A DNA stretch of 64,000 nt, from assembly GCA_905233285.1 (NCBI GenBank), contig CAJODY010000001.1, positions 1 to 64,000 of the forward strand, read 5' to 3'. Made by a program: the position numbers and the translations under genes. The DNA is from an uncultured Bacteroidaceae bacterium (lineage in GTDB: Bacteria; Bacteroidota; Bacteroidia; Bacteroidales; Bacteroidaceae). Shown here piece after piece: positions 35,453 through 45,437 of this stretch. Within the stretch, counting starts at the first letter, position 1, and each line of letters begins with the position of its first letter. Under the pieces are notes generated by a model. The model searched no databases and had not been told where the DNA came from. It worked only from the letters and a program-made list of their open reading frames with translations.

Positions 35453-38400
35453 TTATTTGCAGACAACTTTTGTGGTGCGTGTCGTACCATCCGACAGTGT
35501 TTCACGAATCACGTTTATTCCATGCTGCAAACGCGACACTTGGCGTCCGTCGGGCGTGAAGTACTCGCGACGAACGACTGGGGCAGAGGCGGTGGGTAGC
35601 GCAATGCCTGACGGGCTGCCTGAAGATGCCATTTCGCCACAAACGCCATACGCACTGATGGCCTGCACGGTGACATGACTGCCTGTAGCAGAGGTATTGG
35701 TGGTGATGGTAGCCACATCGTCGGCCACAACCAGATACGACTGGGCAAAGCCTGTAGGATCGCTCCACGACACCGTATTACCATTAACGCTGAGCGTGGG
35801 GGCTGGCAGAATGAAGCCCTGCCAGTCGGCATCCCAGCCATCTGATCCACGCAACATATAGTCGAGTTGATAGCTATTCACTTCGACAGGTGTCAACACG
35901 GCCTTGCTGGCCTTGGTGGTTCCTGCTTCATTCTTGAACGAAGTCTTGCGCTGACTCAGGTCAACAACATTGCCACTGGCATCCATCGTGTTATATTCAG
36001 CCATCTGCGAGGGCAGTCCATCCATATCGTTCCAACCCTGAGCGGTGATGCTGACACCGCTAGTCAGCTGGGTGTTGATGAAGGCTACCTTAGGCGTATT
36101 GCCCCAAGGGCGTCCCAATGCAGTAGTAGAGCCCGACTGGGCAGCGGTAATGGTAGCATTGCGGAACACATAGCCATAGTTGGGAGAGATATGGTCTGGA
36201 GCCACTATGACGTTCGAGGTACGCAGAACATGCAGGGTAACATCGTCGAAGAAGGCCTCGCCAGCACCATAAATAAAGTCGGTAGTACCAGTAACCTTGC
36301 TATTACGCACCAGATGGCGATGTCCGTCCTTACCCGTACGATAGGTGTCCTGCCAACCTTCTAGATTACAGTTGGTTATGATGATGCGGTCTGCCTTGGT
36401 ATAGAGTGCCAGTGCCTGACCTTCATTGGTACGTGTGTTGCGGATAGTCAGATTGTCGAACGAAGCATCATTGGCTGTCACATTGATGGTTGAGGTATTA
36501 TCAACGTTACCCTCAGCAGCTATCTTATTCCACGAGATAATGGTATTGTCGCGCGACTGACCCATCAGGTGGACATTCTGGCGATTAATCTGAACATGAC
36601 CTTCGTAAGTACCTTTCTTTATAAATATATAATAAGGTGTAGCGTCGCTGGGAGCAGCATCAATGGCTGCCTGGATAGTCTGATAGGTCTCACCCTCGCC
36701 CACAACGGCATTGAAGGAAGTAAAGGTGCCGCCACCGGGCTGATGCTTGGTGTAGAGTTTGGCGTCAATTTGTCCGTCAGCCACACCATTGAGGAACAGC
36801 TCCAAATTGCTGTATCCGCTGGCAGTCAGCTTCATGCCATCACTGGCATCATTGAGGTTCAAGCCCACAGAGGTTTCGTAAGCGTCGGGCAGTCCGTCGC
36901 CATCGGTATCGACTACAGCGCAGTCGGTGTCGTCCATCTGGAGACGGGGATAGCAGGTGACATCGATTTCCTTATTATCTGAGGCATTGTCGCCTTCGTA
37001 AAGTGCTGCAAAGTCGTCGTGCGACTGAAGCGTAATGTCGTAGGGCGAGTCGATGATGCCCAACTTGGCACCACGGGCACCTCCGAACTGTGGGTCGATG
37101 GTGCCAGCAGCCTCAGCGAGAATGCGTGCGTCGACCTCGTCATAGCGTGGCAGCGAGGCACCAGCCTGACTAGTGACTTTCTTAAAGGCCTCATCAGCTG
37201 TCTCGTAAGTGGTATAAGTGAGTTCTCCTGCAACGGGCTCTGTGAGCAGTGCCTTGTCTGCCAATGCCTGCGAGGGTGAGAGTGACCAGAAGTTCATGGC
37301 TCGTGAGGAATTGTTGCTGACAAAGCCATAGAAGTTGTCATCGTTGACCTTCTGCAACTCCTCGTCCTTCCAGATATTGGCTGATGGAGCCCATTTGCTG
37401 CTCAGTTCAAACTTGTTTCCTTTCAGATACCACTGTCCCACATCATTGATGGTGCCTCCACTGGCAGAACACCAGTAACGACGACTGCCTGTAGCATTCT
37501 TGGTGGCAGGACCTGGACGATAGTAGTTGTTAATCATGTAGATGCGGTCGTAATCTGTTTCGCCACCAGCAGAATTCTCACCACCATAGATAGCATTCAC
37601 GCTACCCCAGTTGTAGATGACATTATTGGTAAACTCATTGACTGCCTGCCTATCATGGTTCTCTGTACGTACACCATTAAAGCGTGGCGAACGGCTGTTG
37701 TTATGGGCAAACAGACAGTGGTGCATCGTGCTGCGTTTTCCACCCCACTGGGCTCCGTAAGAACGATTACCCTTGTTGTTACGTGAGTCATACAATCCCT
37801 CGGAGAATATGCACCACTGGGTAGTGGTATTGTTGTTGTCATAGAGGGTGATGTTCTCCTCCATCGACCAGCTAAAGGAGCAATGGTCAAGGACGATGTT
37901 CTCCACATTTTCCACACCCAAGGGCGACATACTGTTTTTAGGCAGATCGCCAGCACGGAAACGGATGTGGCGGATGATGATGTTAGAGCCCAGCTTCACC
38001 CTATAGCCTGCCAGACAGATACCACCGCCAGGAGCCGTCTGACCAGCAATCGTGGTATTCGACCTGACGTCCACATTCCTGGTCAGGAAAATGGTGCCAG
38101 CGACCTTGAAGAGTACTGTACGAGGGGTGTCGTCGCCAGTTGACACTGCCCAACGGAAGGTACCCTCCTCGCCAGTATCATCGAGACGGGTGACGTAATA
38201 GACCTTCGATCCACGACTGTCAAACATGCGTCCGCCCGTCGTAAAGCGGCCCCAACCCTCACAGCCTGGGAACGCGACGAGGTCGGGATTATAGTTTGGC
38301 AACTTCGAGAAGACAGCATAGACTGTACAATCCTCCTTCAGTGTGAACTGATAGGTAGACGATGTAGACAACGTCGTGCCATTGCCGTCCTCCCAACGGT

Positions 38401-38884
38401 CGAACTGATGCCCTATGGCTGCGGTAGCCTTCAATGTCACGTTGGTGTCATAATTGAATTTATAGCCTCCCTCGACAGGAGTGCCTTCAGGGCTGACACT
38501 CACAGTTCCCATGCCTTCGCAACCCGGCTTAATGAAACCCAATACGGTGTTTGCTGGTTGCTCCTTGAACTGAGCCGTAATGGTGACATCGGCATTCAGC
38601 GTGAACTTGTGAGGATTCTCAGTAGACACTAGTTCGCCATTGATATACCACCCTTCGAAAGAGTAGCCTGCAGAAGCTGTGGCAGTAATATTACCCGTCT
38701 GTGTACCAGTCAACACCTTCGCACTAGTGGGGTTGACGGTTCCTGCCCCCTCAGGAGCAACAACAAACGTGGCCGTTACATACGTGAAAGCCTGTATGCC
38801 CGGGATGACTGTCAGTGCGGAGACGACAGTACACACCAGAAAAAAAGTCAATAAAGTTACAATCTGTTTCTTCATATCACTCAT
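35453..38884 (-). CDS. Multidomain pectinase: InlB-like repeats + PL1-type pectate lyase + CE8 pectin methylesterase
   Basis: AFPGCEGWGRFTTGGRMFDSRGSKVYYVTRLDD (PL1); YQTIQAAIDAAP...GWQDTYRTG...GTTDFIYGAGEAFFDD...GRPWG (CE8). Confidence 0.88.
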   Translation of the reverse strand: MSDMKKQIVTLLTFFLVCTVVSALTVIPGIQAFTYVTATFVVAPEGAGTVNPTSAKVLTGTQTGNITATASAGYSFEGWYINGELVSTENPHKFTLNADVTITAQFKEQPANTVLGFIKPGCEGMGTVSVSPEGTPVEGGYKFNYDTNVTLKATAAIGHQFDRWEDGNGTTLSTSSTYQFTLKEDCTVYAVFSKLPNYNPDLVAFPGCEGWGRFTTGGRMFDSRGSKVYYVTRLDDTGEEGTFRWAVSTGDDTPRTVLFKVAGTIFLTRNVDVRSNTTIAGQTAPGGGICLAGYRVKLGSNIIIRHIRFRAGDLPKNSMSPLGVENVENIVLDHCSFSWSMEENITLYDNNNTTTQWCIFSEGLYDSRNNKGNRSYGAQWGGKRSTMHHCLFAHNNSRSPRFNGVRTENHDRQAVNEFTNNVIYNWGSVNAIYGGENSAGGETDYDRIYMINNYYRPGPATKNATGSRRYWCSASGGTINDVGQWYLKGNKFELSSKWAPSANIWKDEELQKVNDDNFYGFVSNNSSRAMNFWSLSPSQALADKALLTEPVAGELTYTTYETADEAFKKVTSQAGASLPRYDEVDARILAEAAGTIDPQFGGARGAKLGIIDSPYDITLQSHDDFAALYEGDNASDNKEIDVTCYPRLQMDDTDCAVVDTDGDGLPDAYETSVGLNLNDASDGMKLTASGYSNLELFLNGVADGQIDAKLYTKHQPGGGTFTSFNAVVGEGETYQTIQAAIDAAPSDATPYYIFIKKGTYEGHVQINRQNVHLMGQSRDNTIISWNKIAAEGNVDNTSTINVTANDASFDNLTIRNTRTNEGQALALYTKADRIIITNCNLEGWQDTYRTGKDGHRHLVRNSKVTGTTDFIYGAGEAFFDDVTLHVLRTSNVIVAPDHISPNYGYVFRNATITAAQSGSTTALGRPWGNTPKVAFINTQLTSGVSITAQGWNDMDGLPSQMAEYNTMDASGNVVDLSQRKTSFKNEAGTTKASKAVLTPVEVNSYQLDYMLRGSDGWDADWQGFILPAPTLSVNGNTVSWSDPTGFAQSYLVVADDVATITTNTSATGSHVTVQAISAYGVCGEMASSGSPSGIALPTASAPVVRREYFTPDGRQVSRLQHGINVIRETLSDGTTRTTKVVCK

Positions 38885-39001
38885 TACGTTTTGGTAGTTT
38901 TAATATATAGACGCACAAGTATTAGTTTTGTCCCCCATATTCACGACAAAAAAAGGAGCCACCCCAAAAGGCAGCTCCACATGCTTTTTATTGAAAAAAC
39001 A

Positions 39002-40009
39002 TTACTTCTGAATTCTCTTATGACCATTCTGGATAACTACACCCTTGTAGTTCTCAGCAACCTTCTGACCAGCAAGGTTGTAACGAGGAGCATTGCTGTC
39101 AAGTTCAGCCTTCACATTGGCAATACCTGCAGAGCCTGCTGAAAAATAGAAGCCGTAGATACCAATCTGGCTCTTGGGGTTGAACAGCCAATAGGTCTTG
39201 CCTGCCTCCACATCGAAATCGATATAGCCAAGGACAGGACGGTTCTGGGTAACACCATTGGTGTGCTGCAGCACGAAGTCGTCAGCCATCTTACCAACGT
39301 TGAAATACTTCTCAGTGCCAGGAATCACATTGCCCTCCTCATCTTTCTGAGACTCATAAGCAAAACCAGTATTCTGGTAATAGATGCTTACATTAATATT
39401 AGCAGGAGCCATAGGTGTCAGGGTAGCTTCGTCTACGACATAAGTAGGATTGGTATTCTTGTTACCATAGATAGCTACACGAAGAGCACCGCTGGTAGTA
39501 GCAGCAAATTTGTAATATGCGCCCTTAGCAGGCATAGCTGTTGCTCCTGGCTCCCAAAAAGTGTCGTAAGCGCGGAACACCTCGTCACCATCAGAATTCA
39601 GTTCATAGAACTCCCAATGCTGGAAACCAGGATTGCCCTTCGGCATCAGATACTGGGCGAACTGTGGCGTGCAATCGTCAGTAATCAGAGCATCATTGCC
39701 ATCAACAGAGCCTTTCAGTTCCCAATAAACCTGTGTTTTTCCGTCTTCTACATCCTTCTTGCTCAAGCTGTTAGGAGTAGAGACACCTGTCATCGTGATA
39801 CCATCAACAGTGGCAGTAATCGTAGATGTCTTAATAGTCAAAGGAATACTTGTGTCAGGACCTTCGGCAGTACCGCCACCATAAACGCCTTCTGTCAGAT
39901 CCGTCTCGACAGCGGTAGCAAGGTCAAACTCAGCAGCCTTCCAGATAGACTGTGCCTGAACACTCATAGCTGCAACAGCTACGGAAATAAGAGTAAAGAT
40001 TTTCTTCAT
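39002..40009 (-). CDS. Secreted hypothetical protein with C-terminal YNLAGQKV...KGVVIQNGHKRIQK motif
   Basis: Signal peptide MKKIFTLISVAVAAMSVQAQ; C-terminal motif shared with other secreted proteins here. Confidence 0.7.
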   Translation of the reverse strand: MKKIFTLISVAVAAMSVQAQSIWKAAEFDLATAVETDLTEGVYGGGTAEGPDTSIPLTIKTSTITATVDGITMTGVSTPNSLSKKDVEDGKTQVYWELKGSVDGNDALITDDCTPQFAQYLMPKGNPGFQHWEFYELNSDGDEVFRAYDTFWEPGATAMPAKGAYYKFAATTSGALRVAIYGNKNTNPTYVVDEATLTPMAPANINVSIYYQNTGFAYESQKDEEGNVIPGTEKYFNVGKMADDFVLQHTNGVTQNRPVLGYIDFDVEAGKTYWLFNPKSQIGIYGFYFSAGSAGIANVKAELDSNAPRYNLAGQKVAENYKGVVIQNGHKRIQK

Positions 40010-40113
40010 AATCGTTTTGTTTTAATTATTTGTTAGTAAATTTGTTTGTTTCGTAACGTTTTGCATGACAAATGCACGTACTTCGTTGCAAAAACTACCA
40101 AATATTTTTAGGA

Positions 40114-41529
40114 TTATTTTTCCTTTTTCAGTCGGAACGAGTTCTCAATGCTGTTCAACTCAGCCATAAAGGACTTGTCGACCTTCAGACGCTGCTCGAT
40201 GGCGCTACAGCTATGGATGACGGTAGAATGGTCGCGTCCGCCAATAAGTTGTCCGATGCGTCCAGCAGGCATATTGGTGTACTTCTGGGCCAGATACATA
40301 GACACCTGACGCACAATGACAATGTCGCGTTTGCGCGAACGGGTAAAGATGCTCTTCTGTTCGACGCCGTAGTGTCCACAAACCTTCTCCAAAATGTCAT
40401 CAATGGTCAACGGCTTGTTGTCCAACTTCACAGCACGCTGGATGATGCGCTGGGCCAGACGGATGTCGACATTGGAATTGTAAACCACCGAATAAGCCAG
40501 CAACGAATTGATGACACCCTCCAGATCGCGCACAGAGCCATTGGCTGTCTCAGCGATAAACTGAATAACGTCCTCGGGAATCTTCAAGCCATCACGACGA
40601 CACTTGGCATTCAGAATATCGATGCACAACTGCACGTTGGGCTGTTCGAGCTCGGCGATAAGTCCACAAGCGAAACGCGTCAGAAGACGATCCTTGACAC
40701 CCTGCAAGTCAACAGGAGGACGATCGGAAGCCAGAATAATCTGTTTGCCCAAACGGAACAGGTGGTCGAAGATATGGAAGAACGTGTCGAGCGTCTTCGT
40801 TGCTGTTGCCCACTCCTGGATGTCGTCGACTATCAGCACATCGATGCTCTGATAGAAACGAATGAAGTCGTTGACCGTATTCCTGCGGGTAGCATCCGTA
40901 AACTGCACCTGGAAGAGACGGGCAGATACATATAGTACGCGTCTGCGCGGGTACACCTCTTTACAACGTACGCCTATGGCATTGATAAGGTGCGTCTTGC
41001 CACAGCCCGAAGGACCATAGACAAAGAAGGGATTGAAGGTCGACTTGCCCGGATGCTCAGCGATGGAGATACCAACTGTACGCGGCAATTTGTTGGAATC
41101 ACCCTCGATAAAGCTCTGGAATGTCTTATGCAAGTCAAGCTGGGGATCCAGTTCCTGATGGGGCACCGCATCGAGCAATGTTGGCGACTTGTTAATGCCT
41201 TCGCGCTTCACGGGGACATCGATATCGACTGGTTCACTACCCGCCTCATCGATTGTCAACTTATGCTGCTGGTCGACAACAATACGGTAATTCAACTGCA
41301 CACTATTACCAAAACAACGACAGAGCCCTTTACTCAACAAGTTCACGTAGTGCTGCTCCAGATACTCATACACGTACCTGCTCGGCACCTGTACGAGGAG
41401 AGTCCGGCTGTCGTCGTCGTATTTCTCGAAGACGATAGGCGCGAACCAAGTTCTGAATTGCTGCTCCGTGACGTTGTCTTTTATGAATTGAAGGCAGTTG
41501 TCCCAAAGCGCCTTTGGATTATTTCCCAT
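40114..41529 (-). CDS. dnaA: Chromosomal replication initiator protein DnaA
   Basis: NPFFVYGPSGCGKTHLINAIG, VLIVDDIQEW, GRDHSTVIHSCSAIEQRL. Confidence 0.97.
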   Translation of the reverse strand: MGNNPKALWDNCLQFIKDNVTEQQFRTWFAPIVFEKYDDDSRTLLVQVPSRYVYEYLEQHYVNLLSKGLCRCFGNSVQLNYRIVVDQQHKLTIDEAGSEPVDIDVPVKREGINKSPTLLDAVPHQELDPQLDLHKTFQSFIEGDSNKLPRTVGISIAEHPGKSTFNPFFVYGPSGCGKTHLINAIGVRCKEVYPRRRVLYVSARLFQVQFTDATRRNTVNDFIRFYQSIDVLIVDDIQEWATATKTLDTFFHIFDHLFRLGKQIILASDRPPVDLQGVKDRLLTRFACGLIAELEQPNVQLCIDILNAKCRRDGLKIPEDVIQFIAETANGSVRDLEGVINSLLAYSVVYNSNVDIRLAQRIIQRAVKLDNKPLTIDDILEKVCGHYGVEQKSIFTRSRKRDIVIVRQVSMYLAQKYTNMPAGRIGQLIGGRDHSTVIHSCSAIEQRLKVDKSFMAELNSIENSFRLKKEK

Positions 41530-41735
41530 GCGGCGATCGTTGTTCTTTTAATAATTTACACTAATGTGCGGTTAATAATGATTTCGCTTGCAAAGTTCGC
41601 TATTATTTTTGAAATATGCAAATCTGTATTTTTAATCAACAATCTTTCAAAAGTGCGTAACTCGCTTGTTTTTCGTACTTTAGAATGATTAGGAATTTTT
41701 CTTAACAATTCGCCCTCTTGCAAATATTCAAGTTC

Positions 41736-41805
41736 TTAATCCACAACTACTTACACACTATCTGCACACCTCACAATCATTGTGCACAACAATCTTTTAT
41801 ACACG
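41736..41805. promoter_or_regulatory. Candidate DnaA-box cluster upstream of dnaA
   Basis: TTAATCCACA, TTACACACT, TCTGCACAC, TTGTGCACA (41780-41788), TTATACACG (41797-41805). Confidence 0.4.
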
Positions 41806-41901
41806 TCAGAAAGTATGAATTATCAAGCAGTTGCGAGGCATTGAGTTGAAAGTATTTCCAAACGCTCCTTATTTAGACAAAATAAATATAGAGAAGAATT
41901 T

Positions 41902-42804
41902 TTATTTATCTTTCTTACCGAAAATGGAGAAGTGGACGTAGCGTTTCGGATGGGCTTTCAGATCTATGAGCAGAGAATCGGCAGAAGCCATCGTTGCAGT
42001 CATGTTATTGTAAAGCGTTGCATCACGCATCAGCAGCCCCAAAGTACCCTCAGTACTATTTAGCTTACGTGTCATCTCGTTGACATTGGCCAGTGTCTGG
42101 TTAATGCTTGCTGTCATAGTAGCCACGTCGACAGCTGCCAGATTGCTGGTGAGCTGCTGGGTGTTATCGAGCACGCCATTGGCTTTATTCATCATGGTAG
42201 GCATCTCGCGATTGAGCGAAGCAGACAAAGAACGTAAATCGCGACTGGTGGCATTCAGATTGTCTGTCATCCCCTCCACGTTATGCAGGGTCTGACGCAA
42301 AGCAGGGTCTGCCAACAGAAGGTTCAGGCTGGTCATGATGCTGTCCAGCTTAGGCATCATAGCCTCTATGGCAGGAACCATTGCACCCAATTTTTTCATC
42401 ATGCCCTGTTCTTCACCACCCGTGATGGTATCGCCCATAGCAACCATATGGATAGGATCTTCGCCTAACACCAGATTGATTTTGATATTTCCCAACAAAT
42501 CGCTGGCAATTTCCGCATGCGAACCCTGAGGCAAGCGCATCTGTTTGTCAAGTCCCATCTCAGCCACAATCTTTCCCTGAGGATTGTAGTCATACTGAAT
42601 GCCCTTGATAACCCCCACCTTATAGCCATTGGCATAAACAGGGGTAGAAGCTGACACGCCACTGACATCGGTGAACGTCACGTAATAGGAATCGTCGCTG
42701 GAAAACACGGTAAGCCCCTTCAAGAACGTCAGACCGTAATAGAGCACGACAATGCCAAGAATGGCCACCAAGGCTATTTTAACCTCTTTTGAAAAGAACT
42801 TCAT
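41902..42804 (-). CDS. MlaD/MCE domain protein
   Basis: VTFTDVSGVSASTPVYANGYKVGVIKGIQYD; LLGNIKINLVLG. Confidence 0.88.
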   Translation of the reverse strand: MKFFSKEVKIALVAILGIVVLYYGLTFLKGLTVFSSDDSYYVTFTDVSGVSASTPVYANGYKVGVIKGIQYDYNPQGKIVAEMGLDKQMRLPQGSHAEIASDLLGNIKINLVLGEDPIHMVAMGDTITGGEEQGMMKKLGAMVPAIEAMMPKLDSIMTSLNLLLADPALRQTLHNVEGMTDNLNATSRDLRSLSASLNREMPTMMNKANGVLDNTQQLTSNLAAVDVATMTASINQTLANVNEMTRKLNSTEGTLGLLMRDATLYNNMTATMASADSLLIDLKAHPKRYVHFSIFGKKDK

Positions 42805-42825
42805 ATCGAATAATATTTTTGTTTC

Positions 42826-44298
42826 TTACTTCTTACCTCTTTTAAATTCCTGTATAGCCTGCTGGACATCCACCCGCTTGCCATCCTTAAAGGCAATAAT
42901 GAAGCACTGCGGGAAGCTGGCAGCAAGTGTCTTGCGCAGCTGATAAATCTCGTTATAATTCTCAGACGAACCTACTGTATATTTATACAATCCGCCCTCT
43001 TCATAGTACGCAACGTCTTTCTGACCCTTCAAACGAGAATCGGTAGTCTTCAGTTTTGAACTGCTTGTCAGAATCTGCACCTTGAAGACGGGTCTAGAGG
43101 AACTAGTTTGACTAGTTGGACTAGTTGTACCAGGAAGACTAGTAGGACTAGAGGGACTAGAAACGTTGGCGGACTTGGCCGGTTCAGCAGGTTTGACTGG
43201 CTCAGCGGGTTTGACCGGTTCAACAGTTTTGTTCACAACTGGCGATACAGGCTGTGAGGTCTGTGAAGTATTTGCACCCCCGGCAGCAAGGATGGAATCG
43301 GCATTGGGAGCTGCGGGTTTCTCTTCTTTCACCTCTGGCACACGATTCTCACGAGCATTAGCCAGTTCCTCTGCCACCTTGCTCTTCTTTTCCTGCTTCT
43401 TTACTGGCTTTGCCTCCTGCTTTTGCTGGGTATCCTTGGGAACAACAGTAGGAATCTCGACATCCTTCTTTGCTTCTGCCTGAAGGGGAACAGTGATACC
43501 ACCATAGTTCTTCTTCTTGTAATCTAAGAAAGCCTGATAGATGCCTTGTGCCATCTGGCTGACGCCATTCGTCGAATTCAAAAAGCGCTCTTCGTCAGGT
43601 GTTGATATAAAGCCCAGTTCAATCAGGCAGCTAGGCATAGAGGTCTCGCGCAACACCAGGAAACCAGCCTGTTTCACACCTTTATTGATACGCCCGGCAG
43701 AAGCACAGGTGCGTTTCTGGACGTATTTTGCCAAATCAACACTTTGCGCCATGTTGTGGTCCTGAATGAACTCGAACATGATATAGCTCTCCGACGAATT
43801 GGGGTCAAAACCCTGATAACGCTGCTTATAGTCCTTCTCATAAAGAATGACTTCGTTCTCGCGCTTAGCCACCTCCAAATTATCAGCAGCACGGTGCATT
43901 CCCAGCGTATAGGTCTCCATGCCTCGCGAGATGCGCCCCTTGGGCAAGGCATTGGTATGAATGGAAATAAAAAGATCTGCCTTATTCCGATTAGCGATAT
44001 CGGCACGGGTATGCAAGGGAATGAAGACGTCCGTCTTGCGGGTATAAATAACTTTCACATCCGAGCAGTTGCGCTCTACCAGTCGTCCAAAAGCCAACGC
44101 TACATTCAGGTTGATGATTTTCTCCTTCGTAATGGCACCAATAGCACCAGCGTCGTTGCCACCATGTCCGGCATCAATAACCAGTGTAAACTTGTTCGGC
44201 TTGGCTGTCGTAGATAGGGTTACTGTCTTGCCAACGGCAACAATCGTCACCATCAGCAGCAGTATGAATATAGTCAGAAAACGTTTATTATCCTTCAT
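42826..44298 (-). CDS. N-acetylmuramoyl-L-alanine amidase with Pro/Ser/Thr linker and SPOR-like C-terminus
   Basis: VIDAGHGGNDAGAIG, FISIHTNA, CLIELGFISTPDEERFL; C-terminal FKVQILTSSSKL. Confidence 0.92.
   Translation of the reverse strand: MKDNKRFLTIFILLLMVTIVAVGKTVTLSTTAKPNKFTLVIDAGHGGNDAGAIGAITKEKIINLNVALAFGRLVERNCSDVKVIYTRKTDVFIPLHTRADIANRNKADLFISIHTNALPKGRISRGMETYTLGMHRAADNLEVAKRENEVILYEKDYKQRYQGFDPNSSESYIMFEFIQDHNMAQSVDLAKYVQKRTCASAGRINKGVKQAGFLVLRETSMPSCLIELGFISTPDEERFLNSTNGVSQMAQGIYQAFLDYKKKNYGGITVPLQAEAKKDVEIPTVVPKDTQQKQEAKPVKKQEKKSKVAEELANARENRVPEVKEEKPAAPNADSILAAGGANTSQTSQPVSPVVNKTVEPVKPAEPVKPAEPAKSANVSSPSSPTSLPGTTSPTSQTSSSRPVFKVQILTSSSKLKTTDSRLKGQKDVAYYEEGGLYKYTVGSSENYNEIYQLRKTLAASFPQCFIIAFKDGKRVDVQQAIQEFKRGKK
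43094..43165. repeat. 9-bp in-frame tandem repeat (CTAGNNNNA x8) in the amidase linker
   Basis: CTAGAGGAA CTAGTTTGA CTAGTTGGA CTAGTTGTA CCAGGAAGA CTAGTAGGA CTAGAGGGA CTAGAAACG. Confidence 0.8.
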
Positions 44299-44340
44299 TG
44301 TGGTTGCAAAAGTACATATTTTTCTGAAATAATCCCTGAT

Positions 44341-44724
44341 TTACACGCCAGTTTTATCATTTATTAAATGTAATTCCACACCAGCACCTTTACAGTCGCC
44401 TCCCATGGGAGGATTCAGCTTGGTAATGGTGAGGTCCAGGGAGGTAACCATAGGGAACTCGCTAAACACACATTTGGCAATTCTGCCTGCCACGTGTTCT
44501 ATCAATTGGGACGTCTTGGCCATCTCGCGTTCTATCAGCTGATAGAGTGTTCCATAATTCAAAGCCACCTCCAACATGTCGTGCTCCATAGCTGATGAGA
44601 TATCTACTCCACAACGGGCAGACACCAGGAAGTCGTGCCCAACCTCGTTCTCCTGAGGAAATACGCCATGATAGGCATGTATGCGCACCTCGTTCAGAAA
44701 AATATAGCTCGATGTCACTTTCAT
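44341..44724 (-). CDS. folB: Dihydroneopterin aldolase
   Basis: IFLNEVRIHAYHGVFPQENEVGHDFLV; KLNPPMGGDCKGAGVEL. Start chosen at MKVTSSYIF. Confidence 0.88.
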   Translation of the reverse strand: MKVTSSYIFLNEVRIHAYHGVFPQENEVGHDFLVSARCGVDISSAMEHDMLEVALNYGTLYQLIEREMAKTSQLIEHVAGRIAKCVFSEFPMVTSLDLTITKLNPPMGGDCKGAGVELHLINDKTGV

Positions 44725-44743
44725 TTTGCTTTCCCTCACGCTT

Positions 44744-45364
44744 TTATTGATGATTGTCAGGAGTTTCGTTCTCCAGAGGAGCGTCATCCAGATACTTCTT
44801 CAAGGCGCGTTCTACACCCACCTTCCAAGTGTTGATGCTCTCCGACTGTAACTGCAAAGAACTAACCAGTTTGATGACATGTTCAAGAGGCATTCTATAA
44901 CGTAACACACCTGAGATGAGTTTGGCATAGTTCCAGTATTCAGGATTGAACTTCTCCGACAAACCCTCAACCGTAATCTTATAGCCTCGCGTATTCTCGA
45001 ACTGGAAATCGTAACGCTTCGTGCCATCCTGATTGATATGCTTGATGATTTTGCCTTTGGTTACCGATTTGGGCAAGATAATACCTTCCTCGTCGTCCTG
45101 AAGGCCTGTAAAGATCTCATAGGGATAACCATTCAGCAAGCCCACCAACGCCACCCACTTATCCTTATTATTCTGAAAACGGACCACGTCACACTCCAAT
45201 TCCTGAGGACGAACTTCAGTCACCTCAGGTCTAAGCGTTGCCTGATAGCGTTCCAACAATGGAATAATCTCCTCTTCAGTCAGTGGCTTTCCTGACTGTT
45301 GTCCCATCTGGGCCAGTTCACGGGCTATGCGCTGAAGACTCTCTTTTTGCGAATTTGCTTCCAT
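44744..45364 (-). CDS. Stand-alone protein resembling the C-terminal region of class II (B12-dependent) ribonucleotide reductase
   Basis: ECDVVRFQNNKDKWVALVGLLNGYPYEIFTGLQDDEEGIILPKSVTKGKIIK...KFNPEYWNYAKLISGVLRYRMPLEHVIKL. Start chosen at MEANSQKE. Confidence 0.6.
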   Translation of the reverse strand: MEANSQKESLQRIARELAQMGQQSGKPLTEEEIIPLLERYQATLRPEVTEVRPQELECDVVRFQNNKDKWVALVGLLNGYPYEIFTGLQDDEEGIILPKSVTKGKIIKHINQDGTKRYDFQFENTRGYKITVEGLSEKFNPEYWNYAKLISGVLRYRMPLEHVIKLVSSLQLQSESINTWKVGVERALKKYLDDAPLENETPDNHQ

Positions 45365-45437
45365 ATCCTTATTTTTTGTCTGCAAAGATACGAATAAATA
45401 AAGAAAAATACGTATCTTTGTCCCAAAATCTATAAAA

